A stretch of DNA of 64,000 nt from Physella acuta. Its lineage: Eukaryota > Mollusca > Gastropoda > Physidae. A program made the translations under genes and the position numbers. Below, one piece after another: positions 34,046 to 46,449 of this stretch. Numbering within the stretch: the stretch's first letter is position 1; each line of letters starts with the position of its first letter. The notes below the pieces were generated by a model. That model made no database searches, was not told the origin of the DNA, and was given only the letters and a program-made list of their open reading frames with translations. The stretch is from positions 97,001-161,000 of the forward strand of contig NW_026731790.1 of NCBI RefSeq assembly GCF_028476545.1. Reading direction: 5' to 3'.

Positions 34046-34745
34046 ATTTTTAGCGCAATTTCCATTCTGGAGAATTGCGTTTATTAACCCGTCATTTCTG
34101 GATGTATGAATGTATAAATGTATAAATGTATGAATGTGTGTCCGCAGCTTTAAGTCGTATCTCCTCCTCAACGAAGCAATATCGAGGACTAGTTCCAAAG
34201 CAATTATGTTAAGCAAGTTACCAGGATGATAGTGGGCCAAAAAAATTCCGGGTTTCTTTCATGGATTTCCCGGAAAAGCAAAAAAACCTCGACAAAATGC
34301 AGTTTTTGGCCCATATCTCGGCAACCAGACCACTTAGCGACTTGAAACATTTACCAATCGATTCCTGCCATAATTTAGAACAATATTGCCAAAGAAAGTT
34401 TTCAAAAATATCATTTCGTTCGGTCACAAAAAATTTTTTGAATTAATTAAAATTTGGACCGAATTAGTAGGCATGTTTATCCAACCACACCACACGCGTC
34501 ATCACGTTCAATGGCTGCGTCATCACGTTCAGTAGCTAGGCGCGCAATGGTTTTTAGTCATGTAACTATTGTAAATAAAACATGTAAAATACTGAAAAAA
34601 ATTAATAAAAAACGTTTTAATAACTAATTAAGTAACCAATGGTTTTACTAACCCTGCGTTTGATTTACGCTACGACAGAGCTATTTTTAGATAACATAAG
34701 GAAATTGCGCTAAAATTGTCACTAGACTTTTTAATTACCTTGTTT
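34046..34745. mobile_element. Dispersed TIR repeat, copy 2 (fuller)
   Basis: The left end ATTTTTAGCGCAATTTCC (from about 34,048) is the inverted counterpart of GGAAATTGCGCTAAAATT near 34,702-34,719, giving a TIR of about 17 bp. The section at 34,192-34,445 matches the copy at 2,435-2,690 at about 90 percent by eye. The 250 bases before the right end are absent from copy 1. No transposase is encoded; the forward and reverse frames of 60-70 codons here are chance. Confidence 0.6.
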
Positions 34746-34749
34746 AGAT

Positions 34750-35450
34750 AATATCTATGTGTTTGAATAGTTGAACACTTAATGTACACATTTCTTTAAC
34801 TCTTTATCATATTTGTTTTTCTAAACTTAGTAACAGTTTTTGTGAAGCTACTAGCTACATTACATTAATTGTCATACACCGATCTAGTTTTCTATACGAG
34901 AATGCCCTATCACTATAAATAAACCGACTGAACTTAAATAAACATGCCGAGTACTTAATACGGCTGTATACAGCTGATATAGCTGAATGATATAAAGGTT
35001 GTAAAAAAATCTTATCCTGATTGGTCTAAATATTCCTACATCGCACTCTTCCCAAAAATCAGGTCATTCCATTTTAACCCGTGATAAGCAATAGGGCATG
35101 TAAGTAGGTCACCAACTTTTAATATATACCATTTAAAGGGCAATGGGGGGGGGGGGGTTGCTTCATGGAGTCGGACGATAGCCTCAGGATAGATGACTGA
35201 AAGAAATACAGAATAAGACTATGATCCTTAGAGTTTAATTGAGTTGTACAGTTTTCAGTTTAGATTTTAATGATTGGATTTCATTTTAGAAATGATGTTT
35301 AAAAAGACATTTTGAAAAATAAATAGAGTAGACAAAACTCATTAGAGGAAATAAAATAATGCAAGACGACGTGACCACAGAGATGTCAGCCTGACCTAGT
35401 CAACCACTTGCTGTTTCCGGCAAACCTCATTAACCTTTTAAATATATGCG
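34750..35450. other. Unique DNA with a MITE fragment
   Basis: AATAGGGCATGTAAGTAGGT at about 35,090-35,118 is half of the hairpin MITE seen at 49 and 6,889. A G run follows near 35,147. No gene is recognised. Confidence 0.5.
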
Positions 35451-35454
35451 CCGG

Positions 35455-35535
35455 TTTCTTCCAGACTTGTACTTTTGTTTGATGTTTTCATCGGTGGGGA
35501 GGGGGGGGGGGGGGGTGAGGGGGTCACCATGTACT
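35455..35535 (+). mobile_element. Poly-G MITE (family 1), left-end fragment
   Basis: GGTTTCTTCCAGACTTGTAC followed by a GGGGAGGGGG tract matches the family's left end. No core or right end follows. Confidence 0.5.
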
Positions 35536-35539
35536 GCCT

Positions 35540-36055
35540 AAGTTAACCGAGTGAGCTCACGACGTACTGCTTAGGTTAATTGAGTTTCTTTGATTAATTG
35601 ATGGCTAGGGATCACCCCAGGGGAGGCTTGGTTTAGTGGATATTGGAGAGTTCCAAGATTTAATTGGTCCGAATGTATAGGTGTAGGGGAAGGGGGGTGG
35701 TGGCTACAACTATTATTTGTCGCATATCAGGACTTAAGTTAAAGACTAAGAGAAACGTATAGGCTGGAACAATATTTTCTCGATTGAAAAGAAATGTTTT
35801 TTTCCCCAAAAAAAAAAATATTCAAAAATGGAACAAGAAAGGGAGAGTAGAGTAGTCTAAAGATGGGATAGGGTTAGATGGTAAAGACATAGAGGTTGAT
35901 ATTACTGATGATGAAGGCGATGATAGTAATTCCTATGATAATGAAAAGGATAAATATGTTTGTGATAATATTGATCTTTAAGTTTGTGGTGGTCTAAAAC
36001 ATTGCCGAGTTCGTGTCTAATAGCAGACCTAAATCCGTAACTACGTTTTATAGCT
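35540..36055. other. Unique DNA, no gene
   Basis: Ordinary sequence with short A and G runs and a GATGATGAAGGCGATGATAG purine-rich patch near 35,906. No feature is recognised. Confidence 0.35.
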
Positions 36056-36059
36056 TTTT

Positions 36060-36205
36060 CTTTTGTCTTTAGTCACAAATGGCTTTTTCTTTTTTTTTCA
36101 CTACTGGCTTTTTCTTTTGTCTTTTTTTCACAACTGGCTTTTTCTTTTGTCTTTTGTCTTTTTTCACAAATGGCTTTCTCTTTGTCTTCTGTCTTTAGTC
36201 ACAAA
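36060..36205. repeat. T-rich tandem repeat, about 30 bp
   Basis: Four to five diverged units of CACAAATGGCTTTTTCTTTT and GTCTTTTTT. The forward 98-codon frame crossing it is repeat-derived and hydrophobic by composition only. Confidence 0.75.
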
Positions 36206-36539
36206 CCTCTGTTTAAGAGTGATTCTGCTAAGTTCAAGCATGACAAACATTGCTAATTACACATTAAGCTCTACGAGTTACTTTTATATTACAAACATAG
36301 TGCCGACATTGCAAATGTTTAAGAATAAAAACTTCCCCGTAAAAGTACAGTTCTTTTAATGTTTTATTATTACTCTTGTTGTTCTAATGTTTTATTATTA
36401 ATCGTGTTGTTCTAATTTCATTCTGTCATTAATCTGCCTTTCTAAATCAACTACTCATTAAAATCCTCTAATTGACCTGCATCAAAGACAACCAGCTGTA
36501 GAGTACATGTGCGTAGGTTGAGTATTTCAAGTAAAAGCA

Positions 36540-36912
36540 AGTTTTCATAACATGCAAATAAATGTAAACAAAATCGTTTACTAAAAAAACAAATCAAGGT
36601 AAACAAAACCGTTTCCTAACAAGCACATAAACGTTAATAAAACAGCTGTTGAAAAGTGTTACCTAGAAGCGGAGCGCTAGACTGTGAAACCGAAAGTATC
36701 ACGTTCGAATCCGGCTTCAAGTCAATAGAACGTCCTTGAGTTCAAGTAATGGAAAATATAGGCGGCTGGGCATCGTGCTGATCGAGGTCACAGAAACAGG
36801 TGAACTCTACTTCACTAGCTCCATAGCCCGCCAGGTTTGAAAGAGAACTTTAAATAAAACCGTTCCTTCAATAACAAAAACGTAAACAAAACCTTTCACT
36901 AACAAACACTTT
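36540..36912 (+). mobile_element. tRNA-derived SINE inserted in a tandem repeat
   Basis: The SINE (about 36,661-36,850) has an A-box-like GAAGCGGAGCGCTAG, a B box ACGTTCGAATCC, and a 3' domain with ACAGGTGAACTCTACTTCAC shared with the copies at 51,955, 55,338 (reverse) and 56,125. On both sides lie units of a tandem repeat resembling GTAAACAAAACCGTTTCCTA (36,540-36,655 and 36,850-36,912), so the SINE split a pre-existing array. Confidence 0.7.
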
Positions 36913-36914
36913 GA

Positions 36915-37400
36915 TCTGAAGTCACGAAATTACAGTCAACACGCCACATGTAATCCTGCTTAATCAACTTTCTTACAATCACGGTATCGAATTCGTCCAG
37001 AGGATTTAATCTGATTGGAGTTCGATGAAAGTACTTTTAAAACGGGGGTGAAACAACACACGGTTGGTGCTTAAAGTACATCGAGGCTCAAAGCATATTA
37101 GTGCAGCACCCAGGGGTAGGGTATTATAGGGGTGTGGTACTCAATGTGTTTTTAGTTCTTGGTGGAGTGCAGCACTTAGGAGTGGGGTATTAGACGGGGG
37201 TCGTACTCAATGTGTTTTTTAGTTCGTGGTGGATTTTTCTGAGTTTTGTCACGTGGCTAGGGAAAACGTAGAGTATGTCGTTACTGTGTTAGAGAGTGGC
37301 CCAGCCATGAACTTACATACACACACACACTCAAACAGACATCCCCCACCCACCCCCACACCCACTCATCCACCCCCCCCCCCCCAAACACCCCCCCCAC
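36915..37400. other. Unique DNA with a short duplication
   Basis: GTGCAGCACCCAGGGGTAGG near 37,100 and GTGCAGCACTTAGGAGTGGG near 37,166 start two diverged copies of about 65 bases, both running through ACTCAATGTGTTTTTAGTTC. C-rich and CA-rich simple sequence follows at 37,318-37,400. Confidence 0.6.
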
Positions 37401-37401
37401 A

Positions 37402-38176
<775 letters not shown>

Positions 38177-38184
38177 CTAGTATC

Positions 38185-38347
38185 CAGAGGCGTAGCGAGG
38201 GGGTGGACGGGGGGGGGACATATGTCCCCGGGCGCCGATCTTAGAGGGCGCCAAAATGGGTTGGAGAAAGAAATTGAAAGTTTGAAGGGGGGAGGGTACA
38301 AATCGAAAGTTTGTCCCCGGGCGCCGGGAAGGTTCTCTACGCCTCTG
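38185..38347. mobile_element. CAGAGGCGTAGCGA MITE (family 2), 163 bp, complete
   Basis: It runs from CAGAGGCGTAGCGAGG to TCTCTACGCCTCTG. The flanking 8-bp duplication CTAGTATC is exact (38,177-38,184 and 38,348-38,355). The inside contains GTCCCCGGGCGCC twice and GGCGCCAAAATGG, shared with the 17,172 copy. It is the cleanest member of the family here. Confidence 0.92.
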
Positions 38348-38359
38348 CTAGTATCTAGT

Positions 38360-39993
38360 ACAAAAATGTATCGATCGTTGCTATACATAATTGTGAATTT
38401 TCAGGAACAATTTATGAAATTTTCCACAAATGTTTCTCGCCTATGAATTCACGACGTCATCAGCAGTATACATTTAAACTACGTTAGTTACTGCTGAATT
38501 CGTTCTAGCTAATTAAACCCATAAAGTCGTAGGTGCAGCTATAATTGACTTACTACATCATCCATTACAATCCCAACCTTTCATTGAGCATGAATCTCCG
38601 CCTAAAATTACAATGCGCCCATCCCTTCTATCTAAACCATCTGTACGATGCACTAAGGAAACGTAAGGCAGAAATGAATGTGCTTAGCGGCATCAACATA
38701 TGTCACACTATTTATAGCTTTCTCGAGACGACCATGCTGGTAAATAGAGAAGAGGCTTTAATAACAATAATTACTGAGGTTACTTTACTTCTTTACCTGT
38801 TATTAATTCTCACCTAGAAAATTTGTATCCATCTCTATATTTTTTTTACCAATTAAATCTTTTTATTTTAAGAAGGTCACGCAAGCTATATCATAACATT
38901 TTTTTTACCAATTAAATCTTTTTTTAGGAAAGTTACACAAGCTATTCATTATCTTCCACACTATATAATCATCAAGTTTCACTTTGTATTTGCTACTTGT
39001 ATATAGGCCTATTCTCTAGTCTTTTGTGATCGATCTTGCTGTCAGTTTTCCGAAAGCCGACGAGTAGGACTACACAATATCTAGCTAAAAATTCGGTCAA
39101 AGTAAATGTCATCTAAAGCTTATATTCTATCAACTTTAATCCACTTATCATCAAATGGATTTCAACAAATCTGGTTCGATTTGATTCCAGCGACCCAAAT
39201 CTGATTTTCCTATTTTTTACGTTGCTATGGAAACCAATTTTTAGTCCACGTCACGTGTCGAATCAATTCAAAACTAGGTCAGGGAAAACAAGAAATCTAT
39301 TGTCTGTTGTTTTTTTTTCTTTTCTAGAAAGAACGGCGACGCGTGACGAGAACAATATCAAGCTAATTTTTAAAAACAAACTTGAATGTCAAGATCACGA
39401 AACCTGACCGTCATATCGTCATCAATCATACCTTCCCCCCCCCCCCACCCCACCCCTCTCCACACAAATAATCACGCACGAAAAATCGCGTAATTTAAAA
39501 AAAAAAATTAGAATAGTGCGTTGTTCGTTCTGTTTAGTTAAACTTTCTAATTTACCCTTCAAGAGGTTTTGCTTCACTGAAGTTTACATTTGTCGTTTCG
39601 CGGTGATCGGATTAAATTACGGTATACGGCGTAGCGGGGCGTAACATTCCTAAAAAAATACAAGATAATAGAATTAACCATTGAATCCATTTTATTAACT
39701 TCAACTTAAAATCACATGACTGTTAAATATTAACATATACAAATAAAAATTAAAAATAGTACATAAATATATAAAATACTTTCGTTTCCCAATTTAATGA
39801 GCCAAGCTCCCAACCCACTCCCTACACGAACTCACATCGCAGAAATAAACTCGGCATCAACAAAAATAATGAGCAAAAAATATACTCCTCAATTTAATTG
39901 CCATTAAATCAATTTACAAAAATAATACCCCTCCCTCCCTCTTGTCGCCCAGTTTTCCAATCCGCCCACGGAAAACATTCCTCCCACGTCATC

Positions 39994-40038
<45 letters not shown>

Positions 40039-40165
40039 ACAGGCAAGGAGATCGGTTCGTTCTAGGTCAATGACCCTGATCCCGCATTGAACCGCAATCA
40101 TCGAAAGGTTTTTGTTTACCGCATATTTCCTCTACACCGGGTAGGTTCGAATTCGGTTAAGCTGC
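38360..40165. other. Unique DNA, small duplication and (CT)n tract
   Basis: TTTTTTTACCAATTAAATCT begins two copies of about 55-60 bases at about 38,843 and 38,900. A (CT)n tract lies at about 39,992-40,036. The 90-codon forward frame at 38,545 starts at a non-ATG codon or weak context and has no recognised domain. No gene is supported. Confidence 0.45.
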
Positions 40166-41025
40166 TAGTATGGTGGCTACATCTATAGCTGAATGTATGA
40201 ATGATTGTATGGCTACAAGTATTGCTGCCTGTATGGCTGCCTGTATAGCTGACTGTATGGCTACAAGTATGACTGACTTTATGGCTGAATTTATGGCTGA
40301 CTGTATATCTGACTGTATAGCTGACTGTATGTCTGACTGTATGGCTGACTGTATGGCTGAGTGTATGGCTGACTGTATGGCTACATGTATGGCTGACTGT
40401 ATAGCTGATTGTATGTCTGACTGTATAGCTGATTGTATGTCTGACGGTATGGCTGATTGTATGTCTTACTGTATGGCTGAGTGTATGGCTACATGTATGG
40501 CTGACTGTATGGCTACATTATGTATGGCTGAGTGTATGGCTACATGTATGGCTGACTGTATGGCTACATGTATGGCTGACTGTATAGCTGATTGTATGTC
40601 TGACTGTATGGCTACATGTATGGCTGAATGTATGGCTGAGTGTATGGCTACATGTATGGCTGACTGCATGGCTGACTGTATGGCTGACTGTATGGCTGAC
40701 TGTATGGCTACAAGTATGGTTGACTGTATGGCTACACGTTTGGCTGAAAGTATGGCTATAGGTATGGCTGAATGTATAGCTACATGTATTGCTGACTGTA
40801 TGGCTACATGTATGGTTGACTATATGGCTACATGTATGGCGGACTATATGGCTACATGTATGGCTGACTATATGGCTACATTTATGGCTGACCGTATGGA
40901 TATTATTATACTAGTATACCTGAATGAAAGGCTGACTGTATGGCTACACGTTTGGCTGAAAGTTTTGCTATAGGTATGGCTGAATGTATGGCTACATGTA
41001 TGGCTACATGTATGGCTGAAAGTAT
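40160..41025. repeat. 12-bp minisatellite containing a 267-codon frame
   Basis: More than 60 variants of TATGGCTGACTG or TATGGCTACATG fill the region. The 12-bp period keeps one frame open from ATG 40,170 to 40,973. It would encode a Cys-rich series of Met-Ala-Asp/Glu/Thr-Cys tetrapeptides. The ATG has A at -3 and G at +4, a good context. Repeat read-through is still the simplest explanation, because the unit also stays open in a reverse frame and the forward frame ends in unrelated residues. Confidence 0.9.
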
Positions 41026-41029
41026 GGTA

Positions 41030-41387
41030 GGTGAATATCTTCCTGTAACTATCTGCCCAGAGTGTATACGTGCTTGTCAAAAAGCATACTTTACTGTTCC
41101 CAGTACTGCTCACAGAGTAGCAGTCTATATACTTACAACTGTGACTCGAAATCTGTAGGTGAGACGTTATGTATTGATGCGTAGGTATAATTCTTTAGAT
41201 CTATAAACTACTCTTTTACAATATATATCCATTTAGATGTAAGTATAACTGTTAGCGGTCTTAGATGTATTTATGGCTATTCATATGTATTTGTAATTAT
41301 TAGCTGGATGTATGTAATGGTAAAAGAGTATTGCTAAGCGTTTGATTATATACATACATTATATACATGCATACTACATAATTATAT

Positions 41388-41443
<56 letters not shown>

Positions 41444-41775
41444 TTATATAGCCTGAAGTCAAATTCTAAAACCGCCGAATGATATAACTATAATTGACAG
41501 TGTAACAGTTGTTTTCAACTAGCTCTGTTGCTAGCTGTTCAAAAATCTGAAGATGTAGGTCTTGCTATTTTAACGTTATCTATGTAAACCTGAAACTACA
41601 TATGACTTAACAACTAAAAATACTCTAGTACACTGTTTTTGAATTGTACTGAAAGTTATATCCATTTTGTGTAAATGGAATGATTGAAAGCACATAGATA
41701 TGTTTTCGCCTTCGGGAAGGTCGATTTGGATGCTGCTTCTTTCCCCTTAATCTTGTGTGTTTGTAAAATATACTA
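41030..41775. other. Unique DNA with (TA)n
   Basis: A TA tract runs from 41,390 to 41,440. Loose GATGTAAGTATA-type units at 41,170-41,330 may be decayed minisatellite. No gene is seen. Confidence 0.5.
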
Positions 41776-41787
41776 GATCATGTAGAC

Positions 41788-43098
41788 CAGGGGTCTCCAA
41801 ACTTTTCAGCCGGAGGGCCGCATTAACTATCAAATATCAGTTCTGGGGCCAGAGTTTCTTTGAGGCATCTCTTCAGGGTCGTGCCCCCCCCCCCCTAAGA
41901 ACTTCTACCGCCCCTCCACTCCCCCAACGAAATATAATTTATATAGAAATAAATACAAATTTCAAGTGTCCACCCCCGTCCACCCCCACGGTTGCTCTCA
42001 AATTGTTCTTCGCATATTTCATTCTTGAAAATGTTTGTTCACATAGGTATGTTGTTTGAAAATTTGAAAAGTACTTTGATGCAAAAGTTTTAATGTTAGG
42101 AAAGTCTTCCTTGTGCAAAAACGTATGAAAACCCATCCGCCCTTCTTTGAACGTGTCTCTAAGGAAGTTATTTTCTTGCAATTCAATGACCCCCAGCTGC
42201 AGTTCATCTTTGCAATCGGCCACATTTGCTTCAAATGGGCTTTGAAACAGTATCTCTTCTTCTGCCATTGAATCCAAGTCAGAAAACCGCTACTGAAACT
42301 GCAGCTGGAAGTCTTTAATGACGTGGGGAACACAGTGGTTGCTTCAGCCGTAAAGACCTTGCACTGCTGAGAGTGTGTCAAGTTGTTAGCCTGTACTTGT
42401 TCCAAAACCATGGCAAGTTTTATCTAAAGGCCTTTAGTTGGGTGTATAGATCAGAAACTAGATTTCACTCTCTTGTACTTTTAAGTTCAGAAAATTTAAA
42501 TGACTAGTTATGTCTGCAGCAGAGGAGGCCAATTTCTATACCCACTATTCATCAGACAATAATGGTTGTGACTTGCCTTTACTATCAGGAAGTCACCTAA
42601 TTCTTTTCTTAGATACTCTGCTCAGAATTTTCTCGCAAAATTAGCAATCTTACTATCTGAAATATGGTAAATCATGCGGTTGTGTGTTTGTCTCTAAACT
42701 ATCTATGGTTAGATATCCTCTCCGGTAACAGTGCCATACATTATATGTAGGGAAGCCTTCTCTTGCGTTATGTTCATGTCTTCACCCACACCTCTAATGA
42801 ACACAAGTAGTTGAGAGGTGGAACAGCTGCCCAGCGACTCATCCATTGCAATTGAAAAATGCCAAAACTTGCTTGAATATTTCGCTGTTTGAGTCACGAT
42901 GTTTTCACTAAGGTTTGCAACACGGTGGGCAATGGTAATTGCAAAGCTACATTTTCCAATTGTTTTGAATTTTCTGTGCAAAGCTCCTCAGCCACCTCCA
43001 ACAAACTTTTATTCAGTGGTCAAAAAGATCGTCGCGGGCCGGATTAAATGACCTCGCGGGCCGCATCCGGCCCGCGAGCCGTAGTTTGGAGACCCCTG
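41788..43098 (-). mobile_element. hAT DNA transposon remnant, 1,311 bp
   Basis: Inverted ends CAGGGGTCTCCAAACTTTTC and GTAGTTTGGAGACCCCTG are flanked by an exact 8-bp duplication ATGTAGAC (41,780-41,787 and 43,099-43,106). The reverse strand encodes transposase pieces. At 42,709-42,981 a core piece contains FSIAMDES followed by QLLVFIRGV and TGEDI. At 41,960-42,411, in more than one frame, a C-terminal dimerisation piece contains TYLCEQTFSRMKYAKNNLR. Both are typical of Charlie-like hATs related to ZBED5 and GTF2IRD2. The stretch between them is about 300 bases, far too short for the rest of the catalytic domain, so the copy has a large internal deletion plus frame changes. It cannot make an active enzyme. 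Confidence 0.93.
41846..41985 (-). mobile_element. Poly-G MITE (family 1) nested in the hAT element
   Basis: AGTTTCTTTGAGGCATCTCT, then a C run, ACTTCTACCGCCCC and the ACGAAATATAATTTATATAG core match reverse-oriented family-1 members such as 45,766-45,974. It lies inside the hAT remnant's left side, so it inserted later. The far end is truncated near a CCACCCCC tract. Confidence 0.65.
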
Positions 43099-43109
43099 AT
43101 GTAGACAAT

Positions 43110-43518
43110 AAATATTTTTTTTTTTAATTCTTGTCTAAAATTGTTTTTTTTCACATGTGGTAAATTGAAGAGATAAAAAAAAAACATTAGGAGAATGCCT
43201 AAGACCACGTGACACCAATTAAAATATTTTTTCCACTGTTCATTTCTTATGCCTGTAAGCGTAACTATTTAGTTCACCTGTCCGTGTTATCAATAACTTT
43301 AACTTTTATATTTGTTTAGAATTTTATACAGAAATAGAAATATTTATTAAAATGTATATGGATATACAAACAAATCTTTTCAGTGACTTATGAATACAAA
43401 CTGCTTCTATTGATATAATTGTGATAGAGTAGGTGGACGTGATATTTAATTTATAATAACAGGTTAGCTCCCTTGTCAAACATCTTGTCAGCAACACAAA
43501 GTGCCTTTTAAAAAAAAG

Positions 43519-43604
<86 letters not shown>

Positions 43605-44335
43605 CGTTATACGCTGGTTGGACTAAAAATAAAAATCTGGGAGCTCAACGATAAAAATCGAAGTCTTACATTATGCTACAGAAAGTAAATCTATTAATGA
43701 ACTCCTTATAAAAGGAAATATTTACCATCACTGAGCTCAATCTCCCCTTTAATTATTATATATAGTAATTTGTAAATTAAATTTTAATGAATAATTGTCA
43801 ATCTAATTCGATTAAATCTCGATATTCTTGAATATCTCTGGAATCGTCTTCCAAAATCTACGACTGTGTGGAACCCCACTCATTCTGGGCAAGTACGTTG
43901 GAAACCTTTAAGAAACGTTTCTTTAAATTCTATTTCAAGTAAAGGATATTTTAGTTTTACTACAAGGTCATTTTTGTTTTTACTGTTTATCTATCAAAAT
44001 TAGACTTCAGTCACTTGTCAATATGTTGCGTGTTTTTTTAAACCGTTCAGGTTTTCTAATTAAACTGGAGTAAAATTATTTTTAAAAAAATAAATAAAAG
44101 TGAAAGTGAAAATAATACTTTATTTTTAAAATGTTAAAAAATACTGTATTTTTCGGGTAAGTTAATTTTAACGGGTATAATATTCGTGTTGATAGTAATT
44201 TAAAAAAAAATACAAACATTCCTAAGTGTAAATAACACTTTTCTATATGTAAATCATACTATTTCCATTGTAAATAAAACTTTCCCTCTAGGGCTGAAAA
44301 TTCATACAATGTTTGTAGCAAACACTTCTTGTTTT
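43110..44335. other. AT-rich DNA with (TA)n
   Basis: A TA tract runs from about 43,520 to 43,602. The remainder, including 43,800-44,330, is A/T-rich and shows no gene. Confidence 0.5.
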
Positions 44336-44680
44336 ATGGGCGTGGCTTATAAATAGGCGCAATCCAGGCGGGTAACAAATCGTGCACCCACACCATCCCG
44401 TGACGTCATTTATTTAGTCTGCGTGACATGCACGCACGTGTAATCAGTTACCTGTAGTGGCTCTGGTTCCAGTTCTCACGTGTTCTTCTACGTTCTTTTT
44501 TCAATGGATAGTGCTTACATGTTATAAGCTTATATCAATGGACACTGGTTATGTGTTATAGGCGTATATAAACTTATATCAATGGACATTTGTTAGATGT
44601 TATATATTTCTATCAATTGGCGAAAATCTACTTGTATCCTTATGTTTTGTCTGGTAATTTCTTCATAAACTGGGTAAGTC
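44336..44680 (+). promoter_or_regulatory. Candidate TATA promoter and 5' exon with splice donor
   Basis: TATAAATA at 44,348-44,355 follows GGGCGTGGC, a GC/CACC-box-like string. Downstream are a CRE palindrome TGACGTCA (44,401-44,408) and two E-boxes CACGTG (44,435 and 44,477). A strong splice-donor string GTAAGT occurs at 44,674-44,679. Together they could mark a transcription start near 44,378 and a non-coding first exon of about 300 bases. Three diverged units containing TATATCAATGGACA (44,502-44,610) lie inside. No open frame supports a protein here, so this is a tentative reading. Confidence 0.35.
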
Positions 44681-45139
44681 GTTTTCAAACGTTTGCCTTT
44701 TTTTTTTTAAAAATATTAGCTACTTATTAAACATACAAGATAAACGTATTTTATGGATATAACCTATTCCAGTCGCATATACCTAAATAAATCCACGAAA
44801 AATAAGACATTTTTGACATAACTATAATTGTTAAAAAGCATTTGATAAATACTGTTACAGATCTTTGAGTCAAACATAGGAATGGCGTTTGAATTCCAAT
44901 CGATACATCTTTTTTTAATCGATATTGTACAATGTATAAAGGTCATATTTTTTTAGCATGGATTGTTTATATTTACCATGTTTTAATAACATTAGGCTCA
45001 ATGTGAGACTAATGCTCTTTTGTTTTGTCCCAAATTCAAATAATTGATGGTCATTAAGAAGTTCAGCGGAGAAGGTTGACATGCGCAAATAAACGGCGTG
45101 AAGTTTTAATCTCTTAATCTCAGGAAGATTCATGATGGT

Positions 45140-45420
45140 CTCAGGTACCATCGATTTTTATTGTTTTCTATGCCGTCCGGATAAAGTTCCTCTTCAGACC
45201 TAGCGATCCATTGGGCAGATGAAGTTGTTCGTGTATTTTTTACCTCGTCATATGAAGGGATGGTGTGGTCAGCATTATGGCTTCCTCCAACGTAATTCAG
45301 GTGCCTATTACAGACGGGTGGACTCAAAGACGCTCTTCAGTCACAAAGCCTGAACCGAAACCCGAACTCAAGCCACTCAGGCTAACAGTCAAACACTTTA
45401 CCACTCGACCACGCCATGCA
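45140..45420 (-). mobile_element. tRNA-derived SINE, reverse orientation
   Basis: On the reverse strand the head reads GTGGTCGAGTGGTAAAGTGT (A box) and later GAGTTCGGGTTTCGG (B box). The body continues through TTTGAGTCCACCC. The 3' domain contains CCATACTTC-like and GAACTTTATCC sequence related to the other SINEs. The head resembles a leucine/serine-type tRNA, but I cannot fix which. Confidence 0.7.
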
Positions 45421-45424
45421 AAAT

Positions 45425-45760
45425 GATCTTACTAAGATTTTTCTATACATAATATACTAGAAACGTGTTTTCTGAGGTTGAAATTAAACTCAAACACAAA
45501 TTATGAACGTTGTTTCTTCCATAAATATTGCCTTTTTTATTTTTATTTTAGTGTTTTCCTATTGAAAGCGTCAATCATTCTTTAAATATACTACACGTCA
45601 TCTCAAACACTACCACCAGCACACCCACCACTAATACTAAAATGACAAACACCATTTAGTAAACATTCATTTTTACGCACATTGATAAAACATTTATAAT
45701 CGTTTTAATCATTTACGATTACTAAATAGACGTTAGTCAGAGGTCTTACCCCCACCCATA
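45425..45760. other. Unique DNA, no gene
   Basis: Nothing beyond A/T-rich sequence and a short CACCACCAGCACACCCACCA patch near 45,610. Confidence 0.4.
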
Positions 45761-45765
45761 GCTTA

Positions 45766-45974
45766 TTCCAGGCATCTCTTAGGGGAGGGCTCCACACCCC
45801 TCTTTCCCTCCCACGAAGAAGGTCTATCGCGCCCCCCCCCAAACGAAATTGAATATGTATAGAAAATATATACTTTTAACAGTGTCCGCCCCCCCCCCCC
45901 TACGGAAATTTTAGTCCGTCCCCTCGAAAATTTCAAGCCCCCCCCCCCAGAGAAAAAGTCTGGAAGAAACACTG
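45766..45974 (-). mobile_element. Poly-G MITE (family 1), near-complete
   Basis: Reverse-oriented: it starts CCAGGCATCTCTTAGGGGAG and ends CTGGAAGAAACACTG. It has three long C runs and the GAAAATATATACTTTTAAC core followed by AGTGTCCG. A solo family-2 end (TACACTACGCCTCTG) follows at about 45,997-46,011. Confidence 0.8.
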
Positions 45975-46319
45975 CTCCAACCCCCACCCCCATTTTACAC
46001 TACGCCTCTGCTCCCTATTTATCCTAGATATGTGACGCAATTTTAATTAAACTTCCAACTAAAAATAGAACTTAAGTATAAGCTTCTATCTCACGCAACC
46101 GATCAAACGTATTTCTCCAAGAAAGTTTTTAATATTACAACTTCACTTCAGCTCTATTCGGGGATAAGAAAATCCTAGGATTAAAAGCGTCCTAAATATT
46201 GTTTACTGGGGCTAGTTTGGAATTAAAGTAGAAGATGTAAGGGCTTCACTCAGCTGTAATCAGTACTTGACATCAGTTGGGGAAATTAAATCTAGGCTTA
46301 TAGGAAACTGACCGTGAAT

Positions 46320-46445
46320 ATTTGACTTGAATGTAAATCGTACGTAGCTACACATCTATGTACACCTTACATCATTATACAGCATTATTCATCATTGTAT
46401 ATATTATACATTTCTATACACCATATATCATTATAATCATACATA
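46320..46445. repeat. Degenerate ATACATCATTATACA repeat split by the LTR element
   Basis: Loose units of TATACATCATTATAC occur here and again at about 50,695-50,880 on the other side of the LTR element, so the element inserted into an old AT-rich minisatellite. Confidence 0.6.
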
Positions 46446-46449
46446 TTTA

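Noticed and set aside
36661-36735. True tRNA gene
   Set aside because: A- and B-box-like strings are present, but no complete cloverleaf or acceptor stem can be drawn, and the sequence continues into a SINE body.
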